The notes under the pieces are model-generated. The model ran no database searches. It had not been told where the DNA came from and saw only the letters and a program-made list of their open reading frames with translations. The translations under genes and the position numbers were made by a program. From assembly GCA_046728075.1 (NCBI GenBank), contig JBKPDV010000245.1, positions 1 through 18,300 on the forward strand: a stretch of DNA of 18,300 nucleotides, read 5' to 3'. The DNA is from JBKPDV01 sp046728075. Lineage in GTDB: Bacteria; Acidobacteriota; Thermoanaerobaculia; UBA5066; Gp7-AA6. Shown one piece after another: positions 17,687 to 18,300 of the stretch (position 1 is its first letter; every line of letters starts with the position of its first letter).

Positions 17687-17695
17687 TGGGATAAT
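17687..17695 (+). promoter_or_regulatory. Extended -10 promoter element for tRNA-Pro
   Basis: TGGGATAAT fits an extended -10 (TGn followed by GATAAT), 12 nt before the tRNA 5' end. No good -35 is visible. It lies in the gap between the divergent esterase and tRNA genes. Confidence 0.5.
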
Positions 17696-17706
17696 CCCAC
17701 AACCTA

Positions 17707-17781
17707 CGGGGCGTAGCGCAGCGGTAGCGTACCTGCTTTGGGAGCAGGTGGTCGCCGGTTCGATCCCGGCCGCCCCGACCA
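17707..17781 (+). tRNA. tRNA-Pro (anticodon TGG)
   Basis: The acceptor stem CGGGGCG (17707-17713) pairs fully with CGCCCCG (17771-17777), followed by discriminator A and an encoded CCA. The D arm contains AGCGGTAGCG. The anticodon stem CCTGC/GCAGG encloses the loop TTTGGGA with anticodon TGG at 17739-17741. The T arm has GGTTCGATCC. The C1-G72 pair is typical of bacterial proline tRNA. Confidence 0.97.
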
Positions 17782-17876
17782 CACGTCGCTTCCGCTCGGT
17801 CGGGATATGGCTTCGCCACCGGCGCTCGGCTCGGCCAAAGGGCCTCGATCGCGCGCCTGATCCCTCGCTCGCTCTC

Positions 17877-17896
17877 GCTCCCGCGGCGCGCGCCTT
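17877..17896 (+). repeat. Left copy of a 20-bp inverted repeat
   Basis: This copy, containing the core CCGCGGCGCGCGCC, is the exact reverse complement of 18268-18287. The two copies bracket the DoxX-like gene. Similar CT/GA-rich sequence continues outside both copies. Confidence 0.75.
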
Positions 17897-18016
17897 CTCC
17901 TCTCTGGGAGACTTCGCGCGCCGCGAGCTGATGTGACTGTGTCGCGAAGAATTCGGCCTCGGTCTTCTGAAGTGGACTCCCCCCCGGCTCGGAGGCCGTT
18001 GCACCCGCCTGGCTCT

Positions 18017-18259
18017 CTAGAAAATCACGTAGCGGCCGCCGCCGGTGGTCAGGATCACCAGGTTCATCACGATCATCATCAGGTCGTAATGCCAACCGGA
18101 GTTCTTCTCGCCCCAGAAACCGGTCTTCCAGACGAAGATCTTCTTCTGGATCGAGCCGAACATGATGAGAATGAGACCGATCGAGGCGGCCTGCGTGAGG
18201 ACTCCGAAGGCGACGCCGAGGCAGCCGGCGATCTCCGAGACACGGTCGGGCCTTCTCAT
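18017..18259 (-). CDS. Short DoxX-like membrane protein, possibly N-terminally truncated
   Basis: The protein is 80 residues with two hydrophobic segments (IAGCLGVAFGVLTQAASIGLILIMF and LMMIVMNLVILTT). The order SEIAGCLGVAFGVLT, then GFWGEKNSGWHYDLMMIVMNLVIL, then GGGRYVIF at the C-terminus fits the last two-thirds of DoxX-family proteins, which are usually 130-150 residues. ATG 18259 has no evident ribosome site, and the frame stays open to the window edge through GC-rich repeat sequence. The gene may therefore be 5'-truncated by that repeat or start outside the window. Function unknown; an inner-membrane protein. Confidence 0.55.
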   Translation of the reverse strand: MRRPDRVSEIAGCLGVAFGVLTQAASIGLILIMFGSIQKKIFVWKTGFWGEKNSGWHYDLMMIVMNLVILTTGGGRYVIF

Positions 18260-18267
18260 GGAAGGGC

Positions 18268-18287
18268 AAGGCGCGCGCCGCGGGAGC
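18268..18287 (-). repeat. Right copy of the 20-bp inverted repeat
   Basis: Exact reverse complement of 17877-17896, placed just upstream of the apparent start of the DoxX-like gene. On the - strand it reads like the sequence downstream of tRNA-Pro. Confidence 0.75.
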
Positions 18288-18300
18288 GCGAGAGAGTGAG

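Noticed and set aside
17707..18300. tRNA-Pro as an attachment site of an integrated element
   Set aside because: No integrase gene and no repeat of the tRNA 3' end was seen downstream.

Overview
The window is GC-rich bacterial DNA, densely packed with genes. No 16S rRNA is present, so taxonomy is inferred from gene content. The left end has DUF3300 and DUF2950 proteins beside a DUF4136 lipoprotein. A class D-type sortase sits next to an LPxTG protein, although an OmpA-family protein and an AmiC-type amidase point to a diderm (Gram-negative) envelope. Together these suggest Acidobacteriota or a neighbouring diderm phylum (inference, moderate confidence).

Layout. 1-2264 (+) holds three envelope or secreted proteins: the 3' part of a DUF3300 protein, a DUF2950 protein and a DUF4136 lipoprotein. 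2652-4196 (+) is a two-gene cell-surface module, a sortase and a secreted protein ending in LPKTG plus a membrane anchor, closed by a strong intrinsic terminator. 4197-4503 contains a decayed third copy of the repeat domain of that LPKTG protein and a perfect 12-bp hairpin. 4504-7653 (+) encodes a MASE1-PAS-PAS histidine kinase and a stand-alone receiver. 7754-9073 (-) is an OmpA-family protein broken by two mutually compensating frameshifts. 9463-12381 (+) is a run of AMIN-like/Amidase_3 peptidoglycan amidase, GerMN-domain protein and RNase PH.

12472-17661 is the most interesting part. Four tightly packed + strand genes encode a RimK-like ATP-grasp ligase, a YbdK/GCS2-type carboxylate-amine ligase, an M29-like metallo-aminopeptidase and a divergent second ATP-grasp-like protein. 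A convergent gene encodes a small alpha/beta-hydrolase esterase. This combination of peptide-bond-forming and peptide-cleaving enzymes suggests an uncharacterised pathway that makes or remodels a small peptide or amide metabolite, or tags proteins. The product cannot be read from the sequence.

The right end carries tRNA-Pro(TGG) with its CCA encoded, then a short DoxX-like membrane protein bracketed by a 20-bp inverted repeat. Tandem heptamer repeats of three different unit sequences occupy gaps between genes near 11.6 kb and 16.9 kb.
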